Shown piece after piece: positions 23,036 to 30,199 of a stretch of 35,431 nt of DNA. Numbering within the stretch: position 1 is the first letter of the stretch; every line of letters begins with the position of its first letter. The DNA is taken from the NCBI GenBank assembly GCA_049302575.1, contig JBAQMG010000124.1, positions 1 to 35,431 of the forward strand, in the 5' to 3' direction. The notes under the pieces are model-generated. The model saw nothing but the letters and a program-made list of their open reading frames with translations, ran no database searches and was not told the DNA's origin. Source of the DNA: JBAQMG01 sp049302575 (GTDB taxonomy: Bacteria; Bacillota; Desulfitobacteriia; Desulfitobacteriales; Desulfitobacteriaceae). Position numbers and translations under genes: made by a program.

Positions 23036-23071
23036 CAAATTTCGAACATTGAGCCTCGAACCTCGAACTTA
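23036..23071. repeat. Heptamer-periodic repeat, CG flavour
   Basis: Steps of 7 bp: aatttcg, aacattg, agcctcg, aacctcg, aactta. It matches the words used at 31370-31412 (aacatcg, agcctcg). Confidence 0.7.
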
Positions 23072-23115
23072 GTAGGTTGGTAGGTTTAGGAGTGATTGGC
23101 AACGTGTCTTTAGCC

Positions 23116-23142
23116 AAAGCACCCTTATTTGGGTGTTTTTTT
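23116..23142 (+). terminator. Rho-independent terminator after yqeG
   Basis: CACCC (23120-23124), 6-nt loop, GGGTG (23131-23135) and seven T, with a further A:T extension of the stem (AAAG before, TTTT after). Confidence 0.85.
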
Positions 23143-23156
23143 ACTTTCGCTTAATC

Positions 23157-23208
23157 AAGTGCCGGAAGAAGTCTCCCACTTCTATAAATGGGAGCTGAAT
23201 TCGGCACA
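23157..23208. repeat. Hairpin repeat, copy A (upstream of hisC)
   Basis: Outer stem GTGCCG (23159-23164) with CGGCAC (23202-23207), inner stem CTCCCA (23173-23178) with TGGGAG (23189-23194), tip CTTCTATAAA. Sequence and layout recur at 30129-30171 and, inverted, at 27930-27951. It lies 46 bp before the hisC start, so it is in that gene's leader or promoter region. Confidence 0.75.
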
Positions 23209-23253
23209 TTTCATTATTATACATTATAATTCAGTGGGGGAGGTTGAAAATCA

Positions 23254-24357
23254 ATGGTAAAATCTTTTCGTACCCTTGTTAGGGAGGAAGCCCGTGAGTT
23301 ACCTCTTTATGTACCGGGAAAACCAATCGAGCAAGTTAAGCGCGAACTTGGGCTTGTAGATGTCATAAAATTAGCCTCAAACGAAAATGCCTGGGGACCT
23401 TCCCCTCTAGCTGTTATAGCTATGCAAGAAGCGCTTATCGAATGTAATCGTTATCCTGATGCCAATGCTTATGAATTGACAACTGCCTTAGTTCATTCCT
23501 TCGGTTTCAAGGAAGAACATTTTTTAATGGGGAATGGTTCTGATCAGATCATTCAAATGCTTGCGCAAACCTTTTTTCGAGCGGGCGATGAAGTTTTGAT
23601 GGGAAAACCGACATTTCCACGTTATGCAACCGTAACACGTCTAATGGGTGCTATCCCCATAGAAATTCCCTGTATAGATGGATGTTATCCCTTACAACAG
23701 CTACTCGACGGGATTACTGATAAGACGAGAGCCGTTTTTCTTTGTAACCCTAATAATCCCACAGGTACGGTTTATACAGAACTAGAATTGCGTACGTTTG
23801 TTGAAGCAGTTCCTCCGAATATTATTATTATCTTTGATGAGGCTTACCACGAATTTGCTGATGAACCTTTTTCAGGGGTAGAATTTTTGTCCGACGATCG
23901 ACCTTTATTGGTTCTGCGCACGTTTTCCAAGGCGTTTGGATTAGCTGGTATTCGGATAGGTTTTGCTATAGGGCATCCGGATTTGATTGAAGGTTTAAAT
24001 CGGGTACGAGATCCGTTTAATGCCAGCGTTCCAGCATTGGCCGGAGCCTTGGCTGCCTGGCAGGATCAAAACTATTTAAATGAAATTATCAAGAAAAACA
24101 AAATAGAACGGTCTCGTTTAAATGCAGCTTTAGAACAATTAGGAGTCAGTTTCTTTCCTTCACAGACTAATTTTATTATGGCCTTTTTCCAAGAACCAGC
24201 GAATCAACTTAGTGATAAACTATTAAGAGAAGGGATAATTGTCCGACCTGGTGTAGGTTTTGGTTATCCGGAAGGTCTAAGAATTACCATTGGGACAAAA
24301 GAAGAAAATGATCGCCTTTTGGGTGCTTTGGCGCGATGCATAATGCACAATACATAA
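23254..24357 (+). CDS. hisC: Histidinol-phosphate / aromatic aminotransferase
   Basis: PLP enzyme of fold type I. Motifs: VIKLASNENAWGPSP, NRYPDANAYEL, MGNGSDQII, CNPNNPTGTV, IIFDEAYHEFA, and the Schiff-base Lys K226 in TFSKAFGLAGIRIGF, with R near 349 binding the substrate carboxylate. Full length (367). Sequence says HisC family; position at the head of the aromatic operon, right before tyrA, suggests the in vivo task is transamination of phenylpyruvate and hydroxyphenylpyruvate, perhaps in addition to histidine synthesis. AGGGGGA-type site GTGGGGGAGG precedes the ATG. The C-terminus (ARCIMHNT) is read from a 7-bp-periodic repeat, so the native end has been overwritten. Confidence 0.94.
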   Translation: MVKSFRTLVREEARELPLYVPGKPIEQVKRELGLVDVIKLASNENAWGPSPLAVIAMQEALIECNRYPDANAYELTTALVHSFGFKEEHFLMGNGSDQIIQMLAQTFFRAGDEVLMGKPTFPRYATVTRLMGAIPIEIPCIDGCYPLQQLLDGITDKTRAVFLCNPNNPTGTVYTELELRTFVEAVPPNIIIIFDEAYHEFADEPFSGVEFLSDDRPLLVLRTFSKAFGLAGIRIGFAIGHPDLIEGLNRVRDPFNASVPALAGALAAWQDQNYLNEIIKKNKIERSRLNAALEQLGVSFFPSQTNFIMAFFQEPANQLSDKLLREGIIVRPGVGFGYPEGLRITIGTKEENDRLLGALARCIMHNT

Positions 24358-24402
24358 TTATAAATTACGATATTGCTTGATTATGAATTATGCATTAATT
24401 CA
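24335..24402. repeat. Heptamer-periodic repeat overlapping the hisC 3' end
   Basis: Units gcataat, gcacaat, acataat, then a converse arm ttatgaa, ttatgca. Inverted arms may fold. It contains the hisC stop codon and ends 8 bp before the next gene's ribosome site. Confidence 0.72.
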
Positions 24403-24418
24403 AGAGGGAGTTTAAGTT

Positions 24419-24640
24419 ATGATAATTGTACTAAAATATGGTTCAGGAGAGGTAGAGGTTAAGGAAGTTACTGATCGTTTAACAGAAGAGGGCTTAATAA
24501 TTGAGGTGCATCCACAGACTGTGAGAGCAGTTTCTGACGGTAAACAGTCTCACACTCCAGCTAATTTTGAAGCGATGACAAGTAATTTAGCTGGTTTGGC
24601 TGAGTTGCTTGGTCGTCCCTTGAAAGGAGTGAACCAATAA
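24419..24640 (+). CDS. Small protein resembling the N-terminal regulatory domain of DAHP synthase
   Basis: 73 residues, starting MIIVLKYGSGEVEVKEVTDR and LTEEGLIIEVHPQTVRAVSD. The opening (MI(I/V)VLK.G......V...L...G....V) is how the ferredoxin-like N-domain of AroF (type I-beta DAHP synthase) begins in Clostridia and Thermotoga. The remainder (TSNLAGLAELLGRPLKGVNQ) does not continue into the DAHP synthase barrel. It occupies the slot between hisC and tyrA where aroF often lies. It may be a remnant of aroF or a stand-alone regulatory domain; it has a good ribosome site (GAGGGAG) and directly abuts tyrA, so expression is likely. The homology is from memory and weak. Confidence 0.7.
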   Translation: MIIVLKYGSGEVEVKEVTDRLTEEGLIIEVHPQTVRAVSDGKQSHTPANFEAMTSNLAGLAELLGRPLKGVNQ

Positions 24641-25567
24641 GTGCTGGCTAAACAAGCTGAGTCTTTTCTTTCTGCTGGCTGGTCTGGGGAGAGAACCCCG
24701 AAGGCTTGTATTGTAGGTCTTGGTCTAATTGGTGGTTCTTGGGCTGGGGCTTTATTTAAGCGAGGTTGGCAGGTTTCAGCTGTGGAGCAAGACCCCCAAA
24801 GTCTAAAGCAAGCCTTAAATCGAGGGTGGATTCAAGAGGGCTGGACTGAGGTTCCATCAGAAATTGATGTGGATTTGGTGGTAGTAGCCCTACCGCTTCA
24901 CCGAATGCTGGCGAATTTAGATTGTTTAATGGAACGAATCAAAAGCGGAGGGATTGTGACTGATGTAGGAAGTATTAAAACTGAGATCAGTCTTAAAGCT
25001 TCGGAGTTTGCTCAACGAGGGCTTTACTTTATCGGTGGGCATCCTATGGCTGGATCTGAAAAAGCTGGTTTTATGGTCGCTGATTCCGAATTATTTAAGG
25101 GCTATCCCTATGTTCTTACCCCTGAAGAGAATTGCCCTGAACAGGTTGTGCAACAACTTAGTGAATTGATTGTTAGTATAGGGGCTAAAGTTGTTATCAG
25201 ACAAGCCACAAGTCACGATAAGGAAGTAGCTATGATAAGCCATATTCCCCATATGCTCGCGGTGGCCTTAACTCTTGCAGCTCAAGATGTAGCTGATCAG
25301 GGGTTGTCAGCTTTACAGTTAGCTGGACGTAGCTTTCGTGAGCTAACGCGGATTGCAGATAGTTCACCAGAAATGTGGCAGGAAGTATTGGTGAGAAACA
25401 ATACGGCGATCCTCGAAGGGCTGGATTATTGGCAGAAAAGAATCGATGAATTGAGCGAGTATGTACGGAAGGGGGATAGGGCAGGAATAAACCAAGCGTT
25501 TAACCAAGCTCGCTTAGTTAGGGAAGTCTTGTTACCCACAGAGAGCGAAGGCGACGAGGTGATCTGA
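24641..25567 (+). CDS. tyrA: Prephenate dehydrogenase
   Basis: NAD(P)-dependent oxidative decarboxylation of prephenate to hydroxyphenylpyruvate in tyrosine synthesis. Rossmann motif CIVGLGLIGGSWAGAL (about 23-38), then DVGSIKT, the substrate motif GGHPMAGSEKAG and HDKEVAMISHIPHMLA. The 308 residues cover the catalytic and dimerisation domains but not the C-terminal ACT domain that most Gram-positive TyrA (about 370) carry for tyrosine feedback. It starts at GTG 24641, directly after the preceding TAA, with AAAGGAG 10 nt upstream. The tight coupling with the preceding regulatory-domain-like protein is notable given the missing ACT domain. Confidence 0.94.
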   Translation: MLAKQAESFLSAGWSGERTPKACIVGLGLIGGSWAGALFKRGWQVSAVEQDPQSLKQALNRGWIQEGWTEVPSEIDVDLVVVALPLHRMLANLDCLMERIKSGGIVTDVGSIKTEISLKASEFAQRGLYFIGGHPMAGSEKAGFMVADSELFKGYPYVLTPEENCPEQVVQQLSELIVSIGAKVVIRQATSHDKEVAMISHIPHMLAVALTLAAQDVADQGLSALQLAGRSFRELTRIADSSPEMWQEVLVRNNTAILEGLDYWQKRIDELSEYVRKGDRAGINQAFNQARLVREVLLPTESEGDEVI

Positions 25568-25617
25568 AAGACTGTCCCCAAGGATATGACTATACAAAAT
25601 CTGCGGAGGGTTATCAC

Positions 25618-26910
25618 ATGAGTGGAACATTCATTAAATCTGCCTTAGGAATCAACGGAGTAGTTCAGGTGCCAGGTGATAAATCAATTTCACACCGAGC
25701 GGCACTTTTTGGAGGTATGGCTCAGGGTGATACGCATATCTCCAATTTTCTTTTAGGTGAAGACTGTTTAAGTACGCTCAAGTGTTTAAAGGATCTAGGT
25801 GTTAAATGGGAGCAACGGGGTTCAGAAGTCTGGATTCGTGGCGAGGGAATGGAAAACTGGGTTGAACCGAACGATGTATTAGATGTAGGTAATTCGGGAA
25901 CGACCATTCGTTTGATGTTAGGAGCCTTAGCAGGTAGTCCCTTTACAGTTACCCTTACGGGTGACAAGTCGCTCCGAACGCGTCCCATGAAGCGGGTTAC
26001 CCAACCCTTAAGGCAAATGGGAGCCGAAATTTTGGGACGGCAAGGAGGAACCATAGCCCCTTTAACCATCAGGGGAGGGCGCTTGAAGGGTCAGGCTTTT
26101 ACCACTTCTGTGGCTTCGGCTCAATTAAAGTCAGCTCTGATCTTAGCAGGATTGAGAGCCGAAGGGGAGACTTGGGTCACTGAACCGTACTTGTCACGAG
26201 ATCATACGGAGCGTATGTTAAAAGGGTTTGGGGTTAATCTTTTTTGTGAGGGTACTCAAGTAAGGGTAAAGGGTGGAGCAAACCTAAAAGGGCAAAAAGT
26301 AGCTGTTCCTGGAGATATTTCTTCGGCGGCTTTTTTTCTGGTACTGGGCAGTTTGATTCAGAAGGGTGAGCTAATTTTACCTGGCGTCGGTGTTAATCCC
26401 ACTCGCACTGGAATTCTTGACGCTTTAAGGTTAATGGGGGCGCAAATTACTGAATCTGAAGTTACCGAAATCTGTGGAGAACCACAGGCTACGTTGCGGG
26501 TAAGCCCCTCCCACTTGCGGGGAATTGAGATCGGCGGAAGTCTAATTCCTCGTTTGATTGACGAAATACCTGTGCTGGCGGTGGCAATGTGCCTAGCGGA
26601 AGGGGAAAGCGTCATTCGGAATGCCGAAGAACTGATGATTAAAGAAACGGATCGGATTAGTACTGTTGTTAAAGGTTTAAGTAGTTTAGGTGCTAAAATA
26701 GAAAAGTTACCGGATGGACTACGTATCCAAGGTCAACCTTCGTTACGTGGAGGGAGTGTTAATAGTTACGGTGATCACCGGTTAGCGATGGCTTGGGCAG
26801 TAGCAGGCCTGCTTAGTAAAGAAGGAGTCAGTGTTCAGGGTATGGAGGCAGCGTCTGTATCTTATCCGGATTTTCTTCGGGATCTAGATAATATAATTCA
26901 TAATGCATAA
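25618..26910 (+). CDS. aroA: 3-phosphoshikimate 1-carboxyvinyltransferase (EPSP synthase)
   Basis: Sixth step of the shikimate pathway: adds enolpyruvate from PEP to shikimate-3-phosphate. 430 residues, with PGDKSISHRA (residues about 20-29), GNSGTTIRLMLGAL, SLRTRPMKRV, SAQLKSALI, SRDHTERML and the C-terminal KETDRISTVV and YGDHRLAMA. The words RDHTE, GDKS and SAQLK are those used to define class II, often glyphosate-tolerant, enzymes, as in Bacillus and Staphylococcus. A GGAGGG site is 7 nt from the ATG. The last residues NIIHNA and the stop are inside a heptamer repeat. Confidence 0.96.
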   Translation: MSGTFIKSALGINGVVQVPGDKSISHRAALFGGMAQGDTHISNFLLGEDCLSTLKCLKDLGVKWEQRGSEVWIRGEGMENWVEPNDVLDVGNSGTTIRLMLGALAGSPFTVTLTGDKSLRTRPMKRVTQPLRQMGAEILGRQGGTIAPLTIRGGRLKGQAFTTSVASAQLKSALILAGLRAEGETWVTEPYLSRDHTERMLKGFGVNLFCEGTQVRVKGGANLKGQKVAVPGDISSAAFFLVLGSLIQKGELILPGVGVNPTRTGILDALRLMGAQITESEVTEICGEPQATLRVSPSHLRGIEIGGSLIPRLIDEIPVLAVAMCLAEGESVIRNAEELMIKETDRISTVVKGLSSLGAKIEKLPDGLRIQGQPSLRGGSVNSYGDHRLAMAWAVAGLLSKEGVSVQGMEAASVSYPDFLRDLDNIIHNA

Positions 26911-27070
26911 TTCATAATTTACAATCCGCAATCCATAATTCGCAATTTAGTTGTAACATTGTGAATTGGATGTGGGGTGATGCGCGAATCCTTAACGTCG
27001 AATATCGATCTCGGGTTTCGGAATCCTAACCCCGATCGAACCGCGAACTACGAACCACGAAGCACGAAAG
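26891..27070. repeat. Two adjoining heptamer-periodic arrays between aroA and aroE
   Basis: First array (26897-26949) in exact 7-bp steps: cataatg, cataatt, cataatt, tacaatc, cgcaatc, cataatt, cgcaatt; it includes the aroA stop. Second array (27037-27070) is CG-flavoured: cgaaccg, cgaacta, cgaacca, cgaagca, cgaaagt. Both flavours side by side show that they belong together. Nothing else is seen in the 173-bp gap. Confidence 0.85.
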
Positions 27071-27083
27071 TAGGGGTAAGATA

Positions 27084-27971
27084 ATGGAACGATATTTTGC
27101 GGTGATTGGTGATCCAATCGCACATTCCCTATCACCGGTGATGCATCAAGCTGGTTACAAAGCACTTGGTCTTAGTGCTCAGTATTTGAAATTTAAAGTA
27201 GAAACACAGAAACTTCCAGAGGCCATCGCTGGACTTCGTGCTTTGGGTTTTTCTGGCTGCAATATTACAATACCTCATAAAGAAAGTGTGCTTTGTTGTG
27301 TCGATGAACTTACCCCTGAGGCCAAACGTGCAGGTGCTGTTAATACGCTTAAATTTACCCCTGAGAAAATAATCGGTCATAATACGGACGGTCTAGGCTT
27401 TGTGCGTTCTATTCGAGGGAAGCTGGATAAATTCGAAGGTCGTCAGGCGGTCATCTTGGGGGCAGGAGGGGCCGCTCGAGGAATTGCGCTAACTCTAGCG
27501 GAACTTGGTATGAATTTGCTTATTCTTAATAGGACACCTGAAAAGGCGTCTGAATTAGTTGAAGATATTCGCTCAGTCGGAGGAAGTGCGTCAAGTGGTG
27601 AATTAAGACCTGGCGCTTGGCAGAAAAGTGTGGACCTTTTGGTGCAAACAACGTCTGTGGGATTGCACGGAGAAAGCTTTCCTTTTGAGTTAATCGATCT
27701 TTCTCCGCGGGCATTAGTGGTTGATGTTATTTTTGGTTCAAAGGTAACACCTTTTTTACAAAAGGCTCAAGCTCTAGGGTGTCATACTTTGAATGGTTTA
27801 GGTATGCTTTTATATCAAGGGGCTTTAGCTTGGGAATTTTGGTTAGGAGGACTAGCCCCTGTTGAAGTGATGTGGGCTGCGTTACAAAATGAGGTAGATG
27901 CCCCCACCGACGCAGAGTACCGGGTACCTCACTCACTTGTAGAAGTGGGTGTATCACGATTAGATGATTAA
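27084..27971 (+). CDS. aroE: Shikimate dehydrogenase
   Basis: NADPH-dependent reduction of 3-dehydroshikimate. Substrate motif IGDPIAHSLSPVMHQAGYKA (first 30 residues), catalytic Lys in NITIPHKE, Asp in NTDGLGF, the nucleotide-binding VILGAGGAARGIALTL and the NRTPEKA basic loop for NADP. GLGMLLYQGALAWEFW is the family's usual C-terminal helix. The last 20 or so residues (after NEVDAP) are read from a copy of the hairpin repeat and extend beyond the normal end, giving 295 residues where about 280-285 is usual. GTAGGGG precedes the ATG. Its 3' end overlaps the next gene by 8 bp. Confidence 0.95.
   Translation: MERYFAVIGDPIAHSLSPVMHQAGYKALGLSAQYLKFKVETQKLPEAIAGLRALGFSGCNITIPHKESVLCCVDELTPEAKRAGAVNTLKFTPEKIIGHNTDGLGFVRSIRGKLDKFEGRQAVILGAGGAARGIALTLAELGMNLLILNRTPEKASELVEDIRSVGGSASSGELRPGAWQKSVDLLVQTTSVGLHGESFPFELIDLSPRALVVDVIFGSKVTPFLQKAQALGCHTLNGLGMLLYQGALAWEFWLGGLAPVEVMWAALQNEVDAPTDAEYRVPHSLVEVGVSRLDD
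27930..27951. repeat. Hairpin repeat, copy B (inverted, inside aroE)
   Basis: CACTCACTT (27930-27938) pairs with AAGTGGGTG (27943-27951) over 9 bp with one G-T pair; loop GTAG. Its complement reads like copies A and C (CACCCACTTCTACAAGTG). Confidence 0.65.
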
Positions 27972-28404
27972 GAGGAAGAGCAAAAGACAAGTCCAAGGTT
28001 TTACTTTATTAGAACTCCTCTTGGTGTTGGCTATTTTGGCGGGAGCTGGATTTGTGCTGATCATCAAACTCCCAGTACAAGCTCAAAGTCAAAGTTTAAC
28101 CTTGACGTCTACGCAACTTCTGGCTGAAATTAGGGATGCACGCCAAGCGGCCATGTCGGAAAATACTTGGTATCAGGTCAAGTTTTATTATGAACCTAAG
28201 TATTATCGGATCATGAGGCAAGGAGTTCTTGTTAAACAAATTGAGTTAGAAAAAGGGATCGTTTTTGGTAATAAGCCTCCTGATTTGACCTTTAGCGCTA
28301 CGGGAACTCCCAGTGTCGGCATGACCATACTCTTGGAAACTGCTGCTGGAGAACAAAAGAAGGTTATTGTTGCCCCAGTTACCGGACGTATCAGGGAAGA
28401 GTGA
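27964..28404 (+). CDS. GspH/FimT-like pseudopilin
   Basis: The 146-residue prepilin has a basic leader and the type III signal QGFTLLELLLVLAILAGAG: cleavage after Gly, Phe at +1, Glu at +5, then the hydrophobic helix that packs in the pilus core. The globular part includes STQLLAEIRDARQAAMSENTWY, the GspH-type beta fold (SATGTPS...TILL near the end). It starts inside aroE (8-bp overlap), so it is translated with the shikimate genes although its partners (pilins, PilB, PilT) lie 4 kb further on, past aroC, aroK and aroB. It probably serves as a minor pseudopilin of that machine. Confidence 0.88.
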   Translation: MIKRKSKRQVQGFTLLELLLVLAILAGAGFVLIIKLPVQAQSQSLTLTSTQLLAEIRDARQAAMSENTWYQVKFYYEPKYYRIMRQGVLVKQIELEKGIVFGNKPPDLTFSATGTPSVGMTILLETAAGEQKKVIVAPVTGRIREE

Positions 28405-28436
28405 ATAATTTGTGGGTTAGAGAAAGGTGATTGAAA

Positions 28437-29585
28437 ATGCGTTTTTTAACAGCAGGAGAATCTCATGGTCCAAAATTGTTGGGAATCCTTGAAGGACTTC
28501 CTGCCGGATTAACTATATCCAAAGATATGATTGATGAGGCCTTGAGGAGGCGTCAAAGAGGTCCTGGCCGGGGAGGTAGAATGCAGATTGAACTTGATCA
28601 GGTGAACTTTCTTTCTGGAATACGTGGTGGCTTGACTACTGGGGCGCCTCTAGCTCTGGAAATAATTAACCGAGATTGGGCTAATTGGGAGGGCGTGATG
28701 GCTTGGGGTGAAGAGGCTGATTTAGAAAGCCGTAAAGTACTTACTCCTAGGCCAGGTCATGCCGATTTAGTTGGGAATCTCAAGTATAGGACTGAAGTAA
28801 GAAATATTTTAGAGCGAGCTAGTGCTCGTGAAACTGCGATGCGTGTAGCCATAGGTAATGTCGCCTTGCAACTCTTGCAGCCGCTGGGTATTCAGGTGAA
28901 AGGACGAGTTATGGCTGTAGGTGGGATAAAGGACCAGGCACTTGAAGATCAGGGCTACTGGCAACGTGTTGACTCCTCGGAATGGGCTGTTGGAGATCCT
29001 TTAGCAGAACAGAGGATGTGGCAACGCTTAGAAGAGGCTAAGGAAAAAGGTGAATCTTTAGGGGGAATTATTCAGATCCAAGTGCATAATGTCCCTGCAG
29101 GTTTAGGTTCACATGTTCAGTGGGATCGTAAATTAGACGGCAAGTTAGCCCAAGCCGTTCTTTCCGTCCAAGCGATTAAGGGGGTATCCTTTGGTTTGGG
29201 CTTCGAAGCGGGGGAACGATTGGGTTCGGAAGTTCATGATCCTATTCAATATACCAAGGGAGCGGGTTACAGTCATGTCTCAAATAATGCAGGGGGAATT
29301 GAGGGCGGAATGAGTAACGGGGAACCCATCATTTTGCAGGCTGTAATGAAACCCATCCCTACTCTGTATAGCCCTTTAGCTACCGTGCACTTGGAAACCA
29401 AAGAAGTCGTTTTAGCTAGTGTGGAACGCTCGGATATTTGTGCAGTACCGGCCGCTAGGGTGGTTTTGGAACATGTTGTCGCTTGGGTTATCGCAGTAGA
29501 AATACTTGATAAATTCCCCGCAGATACTTTTGTTGAGTTGCAAAAAGCATGGCAGGACTATGGGGATTATTTGAAAGCTCTTTAA
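28437..29585 (+). CDS. aroC: Chorismate synthase
   Basis: FMN-dependent trans-elimination of phosphate from EPSP, giving chorismate. Signatures: RFLTAGESHGPKL at the start, RRQRGPGRGGRM, RASARETAMRVAIGNVA, GGIEGGMSNGEPI and RSDICAVPAARVVLEHV. 382 residues from ATG 28437, chosen over TTG 28431 because AAAGGTGA lies 6-13 nt upstream and the family begins MRFLTAGESHG. The TAA stop lies in the first unit of a 17-bp tandem repeat that leads to aroK. Confidence 0.97.
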   Translation: MRFLTAGESHGPKLLGILEGLPAGLTISKDMIDEALRRRQRGPGRGGRMQIELDQVNFLSGIRGGLTTGAPLALEIINRDWANWEGVMAWGEEADLESRKVLTPRPGHADLVGNLKYRTEVRNILERASARETAMRVAIGNVALQLLQPLGIQVKGRVMAVGGIKDQALEDQGYWQRVDSSEWAVGDPLAEQRMWQRLEEAKEKGESLGGIIQIQVHNVPAGLGSHVQWDRKLDGKLAQAVLSVQAIKGVSFGLGFEAGERLGSEVHDPIQYTKGAGYSHVSNNAGGIEGGMSNGEPIILQAVMKPIPTLYSPLATVHLETKEVVLASVERSDICAVPAARVVLEHVVAWVIAVEILDKFPADTFVELQKAWQDYGDYLKAL

Positions 29586-29631
29586 GGATAGGTGTTATTT
29601 AAGGATAGGTGTTATTTAAGGATAGGTGTTA
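29581..29631 (+). repeat. Three tandem 17-bp units carrying ribosome-site-like sequence before aroK
   Basis: TTTAAGGATAGGTGTTA occurs three times without a mismatch, followed by TTTATGG, where the ATG is the aroK start. Each unit has AAGGATAGG, and the third one is spaced 8 nt from the ATG. The first contains the aroC stop. Confidence 0.95.
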
Positions 29632-29634
29632 TTT

Positions 29635-30150
29635 ATGGAGGATTTACAGAATATTATTCTAATAGGGTTCATGGGGACCGGTAAAAGTACGGTCGGAAGA
29701 CGTTTAGCTATGGCCCTTAATTGGGAGTTTATTGATACAGATTTAGCCATTGAGAGAGAAACAGGAATTACAGTAAGCGACATTTTTCGTCGTTATGGGG
29801 AAAGCCGATTTAGGACGGAGGAGTCCTTAGTTGTAAAAAAGCTTAGTTCTAGTCAGCACTGTGTTATTTCAACTGGAGGCGGAACGGTGTGCAACGCAGA
29901 GAATTTCGAAATATTGCTAGAAAGTGGGCTTGTGATCTGTTTAGCTGCTTCTTTGGAAACTATTCTTCAACGAGTAGGGGGGGGAACTGCGGATCGACCT
30001 TTGCTCAAACGAAGTCCAACAGAAATCGAGGAACTATGGCACTCACGTCAAGCGATTTATGCAAGAGCACATTTCACTATTGAGACAACGAATCAAGAAG
30101 TTGAAGAGGTAGTTAACCAAGTTTTAGAGGAAGTCTCCCGCTTCTATTAA
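29635..30150 (+). CDS. aroK: Shikimate kinase
   Basis: Phosphorylates shikimate at O3 with ATP. P-loop GFMGTGKST (residues 11-19), D in FIDTDLAIE, R in ESRFRTEES, the GGG turn in STGGGTV, and the lid Arg in TADRPLL. 171 residues is normal. The ATG at 29635 is preferred to GTG 29626, which lies in the repeat unit's ribosome site. The C-terminal EEVSRFY and the TAA are within copy C of the hairpin repeat, so the end of this enzyme too is repeat-derived. Confidence 0.95.
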   Translation: MEDLQNIILIGFMGTGKSTVGRRLAMALNWEFIDTDLAIERETGITVSDIFRRYGESRFRTEESLVVKKLSSSQHCVISTGGGTVCNAENFEILLESGLVICLAASLETILQRVGGGTADRPLLKRSPTEIEELWHSRQAIYARAHFTIETTNQEVEEVVNQVLEEVSRFY

Positions 30151-30171
30151 GTGGGGACAGAAATAGGCACA
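30129..30171. repeat. Hairpin repeat, copy C (aroK 3' end to aroB leader)
   Basis: Very like copy A: GAAGTCTCCCGCTTCTATTA here against GAAGTCTCCCACTTCTATAA there, both continuing to a ggcaca word. The stem CTCCCGCTT pairs with AAGTGGGG around a CTATT loop. Confidence 0.75.
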
Positions 30172-30199
30172 GTTTATTTGGAGGAGGGAGTACAACAAG

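Noticed and set aside
26897..27070. CRISPR array
   Set aside because: The periodicity is 7 bp with no unique spacers and no repeats of 25-37 bp; no cas genes in the window.
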